The translations under genes and the position numbers were made by a program. The notes under the pieces were generated by a model. That model ran no database searches and was not told where the DNA came from. It saw only the letters and a program-made list of their open reading frames with translations. Below, piece by piece: positions 11,568 to 21,077 of a DNA stretch of 30,488 nucleotides; position 1 is the first letter of the stretch; each line of letters starts with the position of its first letter. This DNA is from Schoenoplectus triqueter (taxonomy: Eukaryota; Streptophyta; Magnoliopsida; Poales; Cyperaceae). The stretch is from assembly GCA_964058805.1 (NCBI GenBank), contig CAXKVV010001065.1:1-30488 (forward strand), read 5' to 3'.

Positions 11568-12239
11568 TGACGAGAGATGCACATGCTTATGTTTTGATGT
11601 GAATGTTCATATATTTGGGCTTTCTTTTTCTTTTTTTTTGTTGTGAGATCTTTAATTAATTATCAGAGAACCCTTGTGGTGAAATTTGAGATTATCTTAT
11701 TTGCTTTTTTGTAGAGACTATTGAATGCCTTCAATAATATTTTGAAGCTATTTATATAAGAGTTCCATTTAGAGAATCAATTATGAGTCATGCTTCAATG
11801 AGTACCTAAAATTTGAACCGTTAGATTTTGACATCAGACGGTACAAATGAATTTGATACCGGTTATCATAGGCAATAGCCGGTAACTCAAGAGGTAACAA
11901 CCGGTTACAAGATTCTGAAAAGAGGATAGTTTGGTCCATACAAAAAAATCTAAGTCTCGCTGGAATCTTTTCTCCATTTCATTTTCTTTTTGTTACCCAG
12001 TTCATCTCTACCTCCGCCTCCTGTACTTTTTGTCTCATCTCTTCTTCCTCTCGTAGAAATCTTTTCACCGCTGATCAAAACTAAACCCTTTCTTCCCTCT
12101 CGATCTGTGACGCCCTCTTCTCAAACGATGCCTCTTCTACTCCGGCTCTCTGACGCTCTCTTCTTCGATGATTTTCCCTTCTCCGATGACTCCTCTTCTA
12201 CTCTGGCTTTACGATGCTCCCTTGGAATAGCGCTAGCAC
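11568..12239. other. 3' flank of the endoglucanase gene and a C/T-rich segment
   Basis: The 3' UTR follows the TAA at 11565-11567; AATAAT at 11733 is a weak candidate polyadenylation signal. From about 11980 to 12240 the sequence becomes C/T-rich and less AT-rich (many TCTTCT and CCTCTTC motifs) and can be read open for 98 codons, but the peptide is low-complexity and I recognise nothing. It could be an old leader or first-exon remnant. Confidence 0.4.
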
Positions 12240-12240
12240 A

Positions 12241-12382
12241 ACCTCCCTTCCCTCCAAAGGTTCAGAATCATAAATTGAAATCTTAAATCTCCTTAAAACA
12301 TAGGTATCCAACCTCCCTTCCCTCCAAAGGTTCAAAATCATAAATTGAAATCTTAAATCTCCTTAAAAAACATAGGTATCGT
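12241..12382 (+). repeat. 70-bp tandem duplication
   Basis: Two adjacent copies beginning ACCTCCCTTCCCTCCAAAGG at 12241 and 12311. They differ by one substitution (TTCAGAATC versus TTCAAAATC) and a two-base A insertion in the second copy. Recent local duplication; no coding role is seen. Confidence 0.9.
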
Positions 12383-13062
12383 TCAATATCAGTGCGCCCT
12401 TTTACTGTTTCTATGCTAGTATGACTGTTGTTTTGGCACTTGGCACGACCTTTTTGTTGTCAATGGTGGTGATTGAAGACATGATTGTTAATTGTAGTGA
12501 TTAAAGACATGGTGCAAACCTGATTGTTACTGTATTAATCTGTACCAGTGAAAAATCATGGTTTCAAAATCAATATCACAATCATGGTTTCAAAACCAGT
12601 ATTAAAACTATTCTTTCAAACATTTTTTAGGGCAATTTTTTGGGAGTTCACTCAATTTCATACGGAATCTATATTTGATCATTGAATTTTAAATTATCCA
12701 TTTTTAATCGGTGAATTTCAACATGTATCCATATTTAGTCACTTTGGTCAAAAATCTTCATCCAACAACCTAATGATGCTGAATTTCATATGAAATTAAG
12801 TGACCTCTAAGAAAACTTACCCGATTTTTTATTATTTTCTTTGATTTAGCGGTCTGATGTCAGTCTGCTGATCCTTTAAATTGAACAAACTTGTATATGC
12901 TTCAATTCAGATTTTTAAATTGTCATTTTTGTTTTATAACTTGTTTATTGTTAGATCTGTAATTGCTTGTAATGAGTCTTTATAGTTATAAGCTTGTAAT
13001 TGTTTATTGCAATTACCATTGAAGCTCTCAATTAATGAGTCTTTAGAGTTATAAGCTTTAAT
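12383..13062. other. Non-coding spacer with no recognisable gene
   Basis: AT-rich sequence. Around 12630-12830 it has the look of an old dispersed repeat (repeated phrases of the type TATTTAGTCACT and ATTGAATTTTAAATT), but I could not define ends. TTTATAGTTATAAGCTT-like phrases recur near 12980 and 13045. Confidence 0.4.
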
Positions 13063-13260
13063 TAACTTGTATGGAGTGTGCATGCTTCAACCTACGATGA
13101 GGACATAGAGGAGCATGTGAAACCGATTATAGCACCTGAGGAGGTGATCAACACCAACTTTGACAAGTACTGGGTATAAATCCAAACACTGGTGTCTCTG
13201 GCCCAACAAACTAGACTGCCAGTGCGAGGCCTGCTGGTCGGGCCAGAGTCTGAGTTTTCT
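13063..13260 (+). pseudogene. Decayed LEA-like gene fragment (At5g17165-type)
   Basis: From 13081 one frame reads HASTYDEDIEEHVKPIIAPE and then NTNFDKYW up to 13173. A stop TAA follows at 13177, but two bases on, another frame continues with NPNTGVSGPTN (13179-13211), which fits the next part of the same family. That frame meets TAG at 13212, and the remaining TASARPAG fits after a C-to-T change. A further frameshift follows before GPES. The pattern matches small plant LEA-like proteins of the At5g17165 type (recalled: KYWAPDPQTG). Only the middle of the protein is present, with at least two frame breaks and one stop, so it is a dead copy. No start codon or splice site fits upstream. Confidence 0.6.
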
Positions 13261-14570
13261 TTTTTTGTTCTCAGTTTGAATCAACATCAGTATTTGTTAT
13301 GTTTTGAACCTATGGTTGCAGGGTTCATGAGAACATAAGTTTTGAGAAGAAGAAGAGGGCATTAGCAAGAGTTGCCACCTTACAAAATTGCTTGCAATAA
13401 TCAGAAAAAGTGTAGATGTTTTATTTATGGTAAATAAAATTGTGATGTGCTTGTTTTGCTTTTTGAGAAATAGCGGGTATTATTACAAGTTTAGGTGACT
13501 GGTTGAATGTCTGTTTTACTAGGGATGTCAATGATCTCATGAAATTATAGGCATCATACTGTATTTCTTTTAATAAAATATCCATAAACAATATTGCAGG
13601 TCACTGCAACGCACTCATGTACAATGAAGAATAAAAATTACTGATATCAGAATCTTTTGTACCAGTGGAATTACTGATATCGGATTAATTTTGATATTAC
13701 AATATGCTCTATTAAGTTGATATATTATAAAGGTTCGTTTGCATAGAATTTGAATTTAATAAAATTTGATAATTAGTCCCCTAATATATAATATCACTAA
13801 ATGTAAATGGCTTTCGTCTAAAGGCACATTATACTAAAGGCACATTATTCATCTTTTTAAATGATACATAATTAAATTTGACGTTGTGCTTTCAATTTAA
13901 TATACATTAACGTTAAAAATTAGGAGAGACGTTTAATAAAAAGGAACAATAATATATGGATTGTTAAGAACTATTATCACTTTCATATTATAAATCAATG
14001 TTTCAAAGAATTTCAAATGTATAAAATTAGATTGAAGTCATCGCAAGTATTTTTATTATAAATATGTATTTTTCTTAAAATGTTTCAAAAATTGTAAGCA
14101 AATTCAAGAAATAAATGCATATATATTTTATGATAATTTCAACTGTATATATTTTTTCATATAAACCATCTAATTTTGATTTATCCATTTCTTATTGAAA
14201 CTTTTTAGTCTAATAAAAGGTAAATATTTTTTTGAATGTAGTATTTTATGATAGAGGATAACATATAAACTATAAGAGTGAGGATATTATATTTTATCGA
14301 CCATTTATATTTTTAAAATTTTAATATAAAATAAAAAATGTATAATAAGATATTAATATAATTTTAAATTTTTTCATTAAATATATCATATGATCGATTT
14401 TACAAGCTTAATACAATAAAAAATTAAAAAATATCATACATTATTGAATATACGAATGCATACTCTTATACATGTGGCATCGCACTGCATAAATATAAGC
14501 GAAGTACATATACAGTCATGCGCTCGCATTTTGAAACAAAGACCAATAATGTGGAAATATTGTAAAGGTA
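13261..14570. other. AT-rich spacer with no gene seen
   Basis: Strongly AT-rich, especially 13780-14460. Two short duplications are visible: ATTACTGATATC (about 13638 and 13671) and AAAGGCACATTAT (about 13820 and 13837). No open reading frame with recognisable protein. Confidence 0.6.
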
Positions 14571-14574
14571 AGAT

Positions 14575-14995
14575 GCTGATCAAACTTAGGCTATAAACGA
14601 GCTAAGTCAAATCAAAATTGAGATCAACTCATTTAACGAGCCAAAAATACAAGCCGAGCTGACTCGTTTAATAATTTATAATAATTTATAAATACTTATA
14701 CCAAAATTAAAAAAATAACAAAAATCAATGACAATATATATATATATATATATATCATTCAATAATTTTCATTTATATTGAATTATAACTTATATAATAC
14801 ACTAAAAATTCATATTGTACTGATATAAATAATACATATTAATAGTTTAACGAAATTAATAAGCTTAGCGACTCGAGTCAGGCCTAGCTAAAGCTCAACT
14901 TATTAACTTAACAAGCTTAACTAGTGAGCCAAATTTAAGTCAATCGCTAGTGATCTACGAGCTATGAGTTTTTCTATCAGTTTTAATCAAACTCA
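14575..14995. mobile_element. Degenerate GAGC/GCTC-type repeat around an AT core
   Basis: The left part carries AACGAGCTAAGTC, AACGAGCCAAAAA and GAGCTGACTCGTTTAA; the right part carries GCGACTCGAGTCAGGCC, AAAGCTCAAC and AGTGAGCC. Such 'gagctcggctcgttta' phrases are common in plant non-autonomous DNA transposons, known from general experience. A TA run interrupts the core. No clean ends or duplication were found. Confidence 0.4.
14733..14755. repeat. AT dinucleotide microsatellite
   Basis: About eleven uninterrupted AT units inside the degenerate repeat above. Likely variable in length between individuals. Confidence 0.9.
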
Positions 14996-15940
14996 TCCAA
15001 AATTAGTTACATTATAATATAGATATGGTTGAACTACAAAAATACAATAATTTGTTTCACAATTGACAGTAATTCAAATGCGGAATATAAATATTTTAAT
15101 TTCAAATTTTGACGAATTTTTGGAACTCTTGACCACGAATAATGATTCCATATTACCCAAAAAAGTACGTATAAGTTATATTGATTTTGCGGGACTAATG
15201 ATTTTACTGTGTAATATAGAAATATTGAAGTTATATAAAACTGAAAATTTGTTAATTTTAAATATTATTCCTTACTATATATTATTTTGAAATTTTAAAA
15301 GTTTTTATGCAAATTTTCAATATTCATATTGTTTTATATTCATATCCGATCTTTTGCACTCGAGATACAACCTTCAAATTAATTACCTATTTCTACCAAA
15401 TAAAATTTCAAGATTTATTTCTTCATAATTCTAAATAATAAAATATGGCAGCTGCAATTAAAAATATTAAAAAATGTATGCATTAAAATTTTTTTGCTTC
15501 ATGTTTTTTATATTGTAAATTTAATATAGTACTTCATCAATATTATTAATGTAATACTTCAATACTTCATACATATATTTAATATAATATTTCATACATA
15601 TTATTTTGAAAGATGAAATATAATTTTTTGAATTGTTATTTGAGCGATATCATGTTTTTCTTTCTAATATGAGAAATATAAAAAAACTTATTTTATTGGA
15701 GATATTATGCTTCTTTAGCACAGATAATGCAATTAAATCATACGTATTTTTTTAGCCTTAAAATATGAAAATTGCGCAATCAACTTGCACAATCCGATCT
15801 GATTTTCATTTCTTTTAGTATGCTCATTTTTTTTAGCGATTTTTTCAGTTTCCCTTTTTAACTAGGAGGGGAACACTGGAGAAGATTGTGAGAATCAATA
15901 TCAGAATTTACTGGAGAAGAGAAATTAAGATAAGATGTTT
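14996..15940. other. AT-rich spacer with no gene seen
   Basis: Very AT-rich. Short phrases such as AATACTTCAT and ATATTTCATACATA recur around 15520-15600. No coding sequence is supported; a 75-codon open frame at 15063 has no recognisable features. Confidence 0.6.
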
Positions 15941-16026
15941 GGATTTTTTTACTTAAACCACCTAAAAACAAATCTTAACTACAGAAACGGCCTAAGAGCA
16001 AATTTATTTTCACAAACGGCCTAATA

Positions 16027-16053
16027 AAGGGCGTGAGTTCAACTCACGCCCTT
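16027..16053. repeat. Palindrome copy 1 of the foldback element
   Basis: Perfect 13-base arms AAGGGCGTGAGTT / AACTCACGCCCTT around a single C at 16040. It pairs in the element's symmetry with copy 4. Confidence 0.97.
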
Positions 16054-16110
16054 AAAACGCTATTTTCTCTGCCCGCCTGCTGCCCAAACAAAAGAGAGCA
16101 AAATGACCCA

Positions 16111-16137
16111 AAGGACGTGAGTTGAACTCACGCCCTT
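16111..16137. repeat. Palindrome copy 2 of the foldback element
   Basis: Arms AAGGACGTGAGTT / AACTCACGCCCTT around a central G at 16124. There is one mismatch within the palindrome (A for G in the left arm). It pairs in the element's symmetry with copy 3. Confidence 0.95.
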
Positions 16138-16220
16138 TAAGTCCACATATCGCATTTATATCAATTTTTTTTCACTTTCGGTGGTTTTGAAAGATAACAA
16201 CCAGAGCACATCAACATCTA

Positions 16221-16247
16221 AAGGGCGTGAGTTCAACTCACGCCCTT
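16221..16247. repeat. Palindrome copy 3 of the foldback element
   Basis: Perfect arms AAGGGCGTGAGTT / AACTCACGCCCTT around a central C. The outer base pair can extend by one more (T-AAGG ... CCTT-T does not pair, so the perfect part stays 27 bp). Confidence 0.97.
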
Positions 16248-16288
16248 TGTGTCTTTGGGCAGTGTTCGGGCAGGTAAAATAGAGATTT

Positions 16289-16315
16289 AAGAGCGTGAGT
16301 TCAACTCACGCCCTT
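16289..16315. repeat. Palindrome copy 4 of the foldback element
   Basis: Arms AAGAGCGTGAGTT / AACTCACGCCCTT around a central C at 16302, with one mismatch in the left arm (A for G). Confidence 0.95.
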
Positions 16316-16408
16316 AGTTAGACCGTTTGTGAAAATAACTTTGCTCTAAGACCGGTTCTGTAGATAACATTGATTATTAGGCTCTCTAAGTAAAAACTCC
16401 AGATGTTT

Positions 16409-17257
16409 CATGCGAGAGCGAGAGTTTTGTGACCGAGTACGGTTACTGTAAGCAATTATTATTTCGTCCTTTTTTATTTTTTTTATAGGTTTCGATCCTC
16501 ATAGAAGCACTGTCATATCAAAAGTATATCAAATTATAGGTTTCGTGTTATGCGTAAACAAAAAAAATAAAGATTAATGCATTATATTTTCTTGATTCAT
16601 ATAATATTATATTTTACTTTTATTTTTAAGGATATTAAATTATTATATATATTGCCGCATCTGTATCTTGAAAAATCACCGTATCATCACACTCACACTG
16701 TATCAGATACGATATCCGCACCCGCACCGTGCAATATAGGGTTTTAAAAACCATTATTGATGTTATTATTTGTTTGTGGTAGTGTACTCTCTCTGTGTAT
16801 ATAAGTTTTGGAAAGTAGAAATTTTTTAATACTGTGTCAACGTGTCCTATCAGCAACGTGTAATATAAAAGCAGCCACTAATTAATAGTGGAGCGCATTA
16901 TTATGTATATGCACTCCACGCTTCACATATATAAACCAGCTGACTTAGAATGATTTGTTTTTTTCCTGATAGCATCCATAGAATATATGTAGAGTGACTA
17001 ATTAAATCTATAGGTTTGCTCCATAAATTTATATTAGTTTTATTGGTTAGATAAATTCTAAAGTAGTGGATTATGATAACAAAAGGGAGGGTACACACCA
17101 CTTCATTCACTCTCATTTACATGTGGACTCTATAATTTTAGTCCCGTAGAAGGCTCATTTTTCAGATATGATTAGAGAAGTTGGGGGCACCATGTTGGAG
17201 GCATCATACTTTTTTTTTCCTTAAATTTAATAATTAAGAAAAAAAAAATACTCCTTT
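16409..17257. other. Spacer with no gene seen
   Basis: AT-rich sequence with a short patch at 16660-16735 carrying ATACGATATCCGCACCCGCACCGTGC-like phrases, which resembles the edge of another degenerate dispersed repeat. No gene is supported. Confidence 0.5.
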
Positions 17258-17654
17258 GCTTATGGTGATTTGCAAAGCAAAAAATCGTTATTGCTTCGAG
17301 ATGAGATTTCATATCCCGATGTCTCAAATGGTCAATCTAAGTTTCTCAATAATTTTTTCATGTCAAAATCTTGTATGAAATTAAATTTCATGATTTTTTG
17401 AGTTTTATAACTATTTTTTAAATTATTTTTAAAAACAGACCTGAAATAGACTATTTTCTTATGTTAAACGGGACTGTTTTTAAAAATAATTTAAAAAATA
17501 GTTAGAAAGCTCAAAAAATCATGAAATTTAATATACTATAAGATTTTGATATGAAAAAATTATTGAGTAACTTAAATTGACCATTTGAGATCTCGAGATA
17601 TGAAATCTCACCCCAAAATAATAACGGTTTTTTGCTTTGCAAAGCACCATAAGC
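17258..17654. mobile_element. MITE-like long inverted repeat, about 397 bp
   Basis: The left arm begins GCTTATGGTGATTTGCAAAG and the right arm ends with its near complement (CTTTGCAAAGCACCATAAGC). Pairing continues through CTCAAATGGTCAAT, CTCAATAATTTTTTCAT, TTTCATGATTTTTTGAG and ATTTTTAAAAACAG on the left, with complements on the right, giving arms of about 180-190 bp and a short loop near 17445. Large arms and lack of coding sequence point to a non-autonomous DNA transposon. No target duplication was found; the right flank runs straight into a TA microsatellite. Confidence 0.75.
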
Positions 17655-17702
17655 TATATATATAATTATATATATATATATAATTATATATATATATATA
17701 TA
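17655..17702. repeat. TA-rich microsatellite
   Basis: Interrupted TA run with AATTATA spacers, abutting the right end of the long inverted repeat. Confidence 0.9.
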
Positions 17703-17829
17703 TTTATTAAAATGTTATCAAACGGATGACGGATGCAATAACTAAATAATATGTAGATGAAAATTTTTAATTTTAAATTGATAGTTTGATAATATCTGAC
17801 ACGTTTGACATGTCGTGGTGTTCTAAATC

Positions 17830-18070
17830 TGTATCTATCATGGATAAGTACGGCACGGAATAGCACGGACTGAGAGCGATACGATACGGTTGTCGGGTAT
17901 TATATGGTACAATATGACAAAATTTTGGATTCATGCTTTAATCGTACTGTGTCTGATTTTTTAAAAAATTGGCACAATACGACACGCAACGGTACATAAT
18001 CTAGACATGACATGAAAGCACAACACATCACGAAATAAAAATACCGCATGACACGACATGAGTTCAGCAT
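17830..18070. mobile_element. Degenerate ACACGACACG-type repeat, copy 1
   Basis: Dense phrases of the type ACGGCACGGAATAGCACGG, GAGCGATACGATACGG, CACAATACGACACGCAACGG and ATGACACGACATGA. This composition, much richer in CG than its surroundings, is typical of old non-autonomous DNA transposons in plants (general knowledge). Ends are not defined. Confidence 0.45.
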
Positions 18071-18530
18071 TTTATAATTTTGGCATTAAGTCAAGGGCAT
18101 GTTCCCAACTTTAACATCCATGCGATATTTTTATCGTTCTGGTGTCAATAATAGCTTCTGGATCATGTTTCAACGTAGCTAACAGAGTTTTAACTGACAT
18201 AAAAACGAGATTAGATAAGAAAGTATTTCAGACTTTGATTTTATTGAAGTATTGAGACAATGTAGAAAGTAGGTTTCAAGACAAGTCATGAATGTATTCA
18301 ATTGATCGAGAAAAAATTACCACTACATCAAGCTTTGACTCAAGTGAAAGAATATCAGAGATGAACTAGCACTGTGAGGAAGAAAGTTCATTTGCGAGAT
18401 ACTTAGATCCATATATATACAACTATGAATAATATGATTAATATTATTAATACACTTTTATCATGATTAAGATATATTTAACACAATTAAAATATATTTA
18501 TCATGATTAAGTTATATTATATTATATAAA
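18071..18530. other. Spacer between two ACACGACACG-type repeats
   Basis: No gene is seen. From about 18463 the phrase ATCATGATTAAGATATATTTA is followed by two diverged repeats (ACACAATTAAAATATATTTA and ATCATGATTAAGTTATATT), a small local amplification. Confidence 0.5.
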
Positions 18531-18800
18531 TATGATATGATTGGACACGACACAATTAAGCACGATATAGTAGGTACGACGTGCCTTATTCGTATTGTAT
18601 CATAACTGTATCGTATCGTCCCTCTATCAATTTTAGATACGACATAACACGGCACGTAAAAATAAAAAAATAAAAATATATAACACAATACGATACGTGA
18701 CCCGTAAAAATAAAAAAATAAAAATATATAACACAATACGATACGTAACCCAATATATTTTAACACGAAAAAAATACGAAACAACACGAATTCAAAACAA
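18531..18800. mobile_element. Degenerate ACACGACACG-type repeat, copy 2
   Basis: Same kind of sequence as at 17830-18070: GGACACGACACAATTAAGCACG, GATACGACATAACACGGCACG, ACACGAATTC. It contains an internal 48-bp tandem duplication. Ends are not defined. Confidence 0.45.
18655..18750 (+). repeat. 48-bp tandem duplication
   Basis: Two adjacent copies at 18655-18702 and 18703-18750, starting CGTAAAAATAAAAAAATAAA and ending ACGATACGTGACC or ACGATACGTAACC. A single base differs, so the duplication is recent compared with the repeat it lies in. Confidence 0.93.
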
Positions 18801-19809
18801 TAATGATGCGTACCCGACCACTGAGAATCACGAATCGTGTTCACTAAAAGTTGCGTTGGTACTTGGTAGAAAAAGGCTTTCCAAAAAAAAGTGGGGCCGT
18901 CAATCAATCGTTCAATTGGGCTCAAAAGGTAAGTAGACTACTCGAACGCAATAACCAGTCTCTTTCGGTCTCCTTTGTTTATGTTGTTACCCAACTTTTT
19001 AATCTTGATAAGAGAACATGAACAAGATATACATCCGATTTTAGCCCTCAGGATTTGAGGTTTTATGTTCTTAATTCTTTTCTCCTTTTTACTTTTTAAA
19101 AAAAATATCTAGTTTTACATATTAAAATTTTTATATGTTTGTATTATTTAATTATTTTATGTTGTGCATATCATGCATAAGTAGACAGTCTGTGAGAGTC
19201 TAGTTCTTTAACCTGATCTAACAGAACCATCGAGAAACTCGGTTCTTATTTGGCCCCCTCCAATGTGGCGCGGCCCTTTCTCCTTATAAGGATCGGGTTT
19301 GGTAGAGGGTCGGGTCTAACTCCAGAGGAACGAACTCTTTCCAAATCAGCTCTTATCAAATCTGGCTCTACCGTTATCAAACCCGATCATTTTCAAATCC
19401 TTAAAAAAAATATTTAAACTCTTAATCTTTTTCAAACCGTTGTGTTCTAATTATATTTAAAAATCTAATAATGTTATTTGTTTACATTTATAGTTATAAA
19501 TTTTATTTTATTTTTTTAATATTTTATGTTGCATTTTAGTTATATTTAAAAATCTGAAAAAAAAATAATTAACAAATAATAAAATTTCTTTCAAATCCGA
19601 CCATTATATGTTTCTTACTCAACTCTTATGATTCAAAGGGTCTGATAAATGTCGACCCTCTTAAAGACTGAGCAGACCTCTAAAAAATCAAACCCTTTAA
19701 ATTTAACCTTCTAAATTTTTTTTATCAAATTTGATATTTATCTAACCCTTTCGTAAGTCAATTAGATTTGACCTTTAAAAACACCAATCTAACTCTTGAA
19801 GTCGATGCC
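18801..19809. other. Spacer, possibly another old element at 19280-19800
   Basis: No gene is seen. Between 19280 and 19800 phrases such as GGATCGGGTTTGGTAGAGGG, CAAACCCGATCATTTTC, CAAATCCGACC and CAAATTTGATATTTATC recur in both orientations around an AT-rich core, suggesting a decayed transposon. Ends could not be set. Confidence 0.4.
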
Positions 19810-19817
19810 TATACATA

Positions 19818-20261
19818 CTGGGGCGGACCCAGGGTTATCCCGGGGGGGGGGGGGGGGCACGTGCCCCCCTGGATTTTGAAAAATAGTGCTTTTCAGTAAT
19901 TTGCCCCCCTCCCCTGAAATTTTTTTTGCCCCCCCCCCCTGAATTGTCTGGTTATTTTTATTGAGAAAAAAAATATTTAATACCGTGCATAATGAAATAA
20001 TTATGCAAAGATATCAAAATATAAAGTTCCTTAGTCGAAAACTTTCTTCATCAACTTAATTATCTATTACTTTGAGCTTTATTTTATTGTTATTTTAATA
20101 TATAAAATGTTATTATTTAATAAAAAAATTATTATTTAAGTATATATATTAAATTATTAAATTTTTTTTATTTAGTACCCGATTAGTTAATGGGTTTGAA
20201 CCCGAAAAATCATTACAATCCGATAATTGCCCCCCTAATTAAAATCCTAGATCCGTCACTG
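19818..20261. mobile_element. hAT-like MITE, 444 bp, exact 8-bp duplication
   Basis: The left end CTGGGGCGGACCC matches the reverse complement of the right end (CAGTGACGGATCT) at most positions, allowing for decay. It is flanked by TATACATA at 19810-19817 and 20262-20269, an exact 8-bp duplication as made by hAT transposases. CAGTGGCGGATC-type ends are common in plant hAT MITEs (general knowledge). The inside has a run of 16 G, several C runs, and an AT-rich core without coding sequence. Confidence 0.85.
19842..19866. repeat. G16 run and CACGTG palindrome in the hAT-like element
   Basis: Sixteen consecutive G at 19842-19857, then CACGTGCCCCCC. The last G residues and the C run form a perfect hairpin around CACGTG. 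Homopolymer length is prone to sequencing error. Confidence 0.9.
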
Positions 20262-20269
20262 TATACATA

Positions 20270-20776
20270 AGTGTAATATTCATACCGGTACAGTAAGCCA
20301 CTAAGCCGTGCAGTTTACGAAGCTTGTCATCTCTTTCTTTTTGAAAAAACAAGAGGTCTTTAATACACGGCATGCAATTTGTCAACTTTTGTTTCCTCCG
20401 GTTATATCTGCTATGTTTACCAATAACCTGTTCCCTAAACCATTAATTCCCTAACCCAACTAACTTAAATCACTTATACTGCTTACCATTTAGCGTTTTA
20501 CCCCTACTTATCCTAATTAATTACACTAAGGCTGTAACTCAGATTTCATCCCGATAATATAGTCCTCAAATAGATAATTAATAACAATATAAATTTTTTA
20601 TTATATTTAATAAAATCTCACATTAAAAAAATTTAGACATAATATTTTTAAATGATAAGTAATAATGATAATTATAATAATAATAAATAATATAAATAAA
20701 CACATAATAATTTATAAATGATCATATTGAAAAGTTAGATCATTTTAAGAGTTAAGTTTCACACATTATTTTAAAT
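20270..20776. other. AT-rich spacer with no gene seen
   Basis: Non-coding. The part from 20560 to 20776 is extremely AT-rich (ATAATAATAATAAATAAT-like phrases) and may belong with the duplicated segment that follows. Confidence 0.5.
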
Positions 20777-21037
20777 GAGGAGAGAAAAAAATATTTTATA
20801 TGAACTCTTAGATTAAAAAAATTAAAAAATTAAAATAAAATCAATGATGAAGAAAAATGATGATGTAACATGTTTAAAAAATTAACTCTTTTTATATATT
20901 AAGAATGAGAAGAGATAAATTATTTTATATAAACTTTTTGATTTAAAAAAAATAAAAATATTTAAATAAAATTAATGATAAAAAATAATAATATAACATA
21001 CTTAAAAGCTTTATCCTCCTCTTTATATATTAAGAAT
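20777..21037 (+). repeat. Diverged tandem duplication, period about 130 bp
   Basis: Copy 1 from 20777 (GAGGAGAGAAAAAAATATTT) and copy 2 from 20907 (GAGAAGAGATAAATTATTTT) stay alignable to the shared end CTTTTTATATATTAAGAAT / CTCTTTATATATTAAGAAT. They are clearly diverged, so the duplication is old. Confidence 0.7.
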
Positions 21038-21077
21038 TACTCTACTGCCTACTAAACTACGTAACTAATTATCAGAA

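Larger units (their letters stand above)
15941..16400. mobile_element. 460-bp foldback element with four palindromes and an 8-bp target duplication
   Basis: Left end GGATTTTTTTACTTAAACC matches the reverse complement of the right end (GGAGTTTTTACTTAGAGAG). Similarity continues inward over nearly the whole arm, e.g. TTATTTTCACAAACGG on the left and its complement on the right, leaving a central segment of about 80 bp. It is flanked on both sides by AGATGTTT (15933-15940 and 16401-16408), an exact 8-bp duplication. Inside are four 27-bp palindromes, two per arm. There is no coding capacity, so it is non-autonomous. Eight bases fits hAT or some Mutator-like elements; the superfamily is undecided. 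Confidence 0.85.

Noticed and set aside
11990..12286. 98-codon open frame in C/T-rich sequence
   Set aside because: Low-complexity Ser/Pro/Leu peptide with no domain, and the second half sits in a tandem duplication. Not supported as a gene.
13315..13405. Possible coding patch ENISFEKKKRALARVA
   Set aside because: A short frame next to the LEA-like relic that does not fit the tail of that family as I recall it, and I recognise no other protein.
16027..16315. Four regularly spaced repeats, superficially like a CRISPR array
   Set aside because: The units are palindromes arranged symmetrically in a foldback element in a plant nuclear genome, with unequal spacers that are complements of each other. 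No Cas genes are present.
18512..18925. 137-codon reverse-strand open frame
   Set aside because: It runs through a degenerate transposon and a 48-bp duplication; the repeated YIFLFFYFY peptide comes from the duplication.
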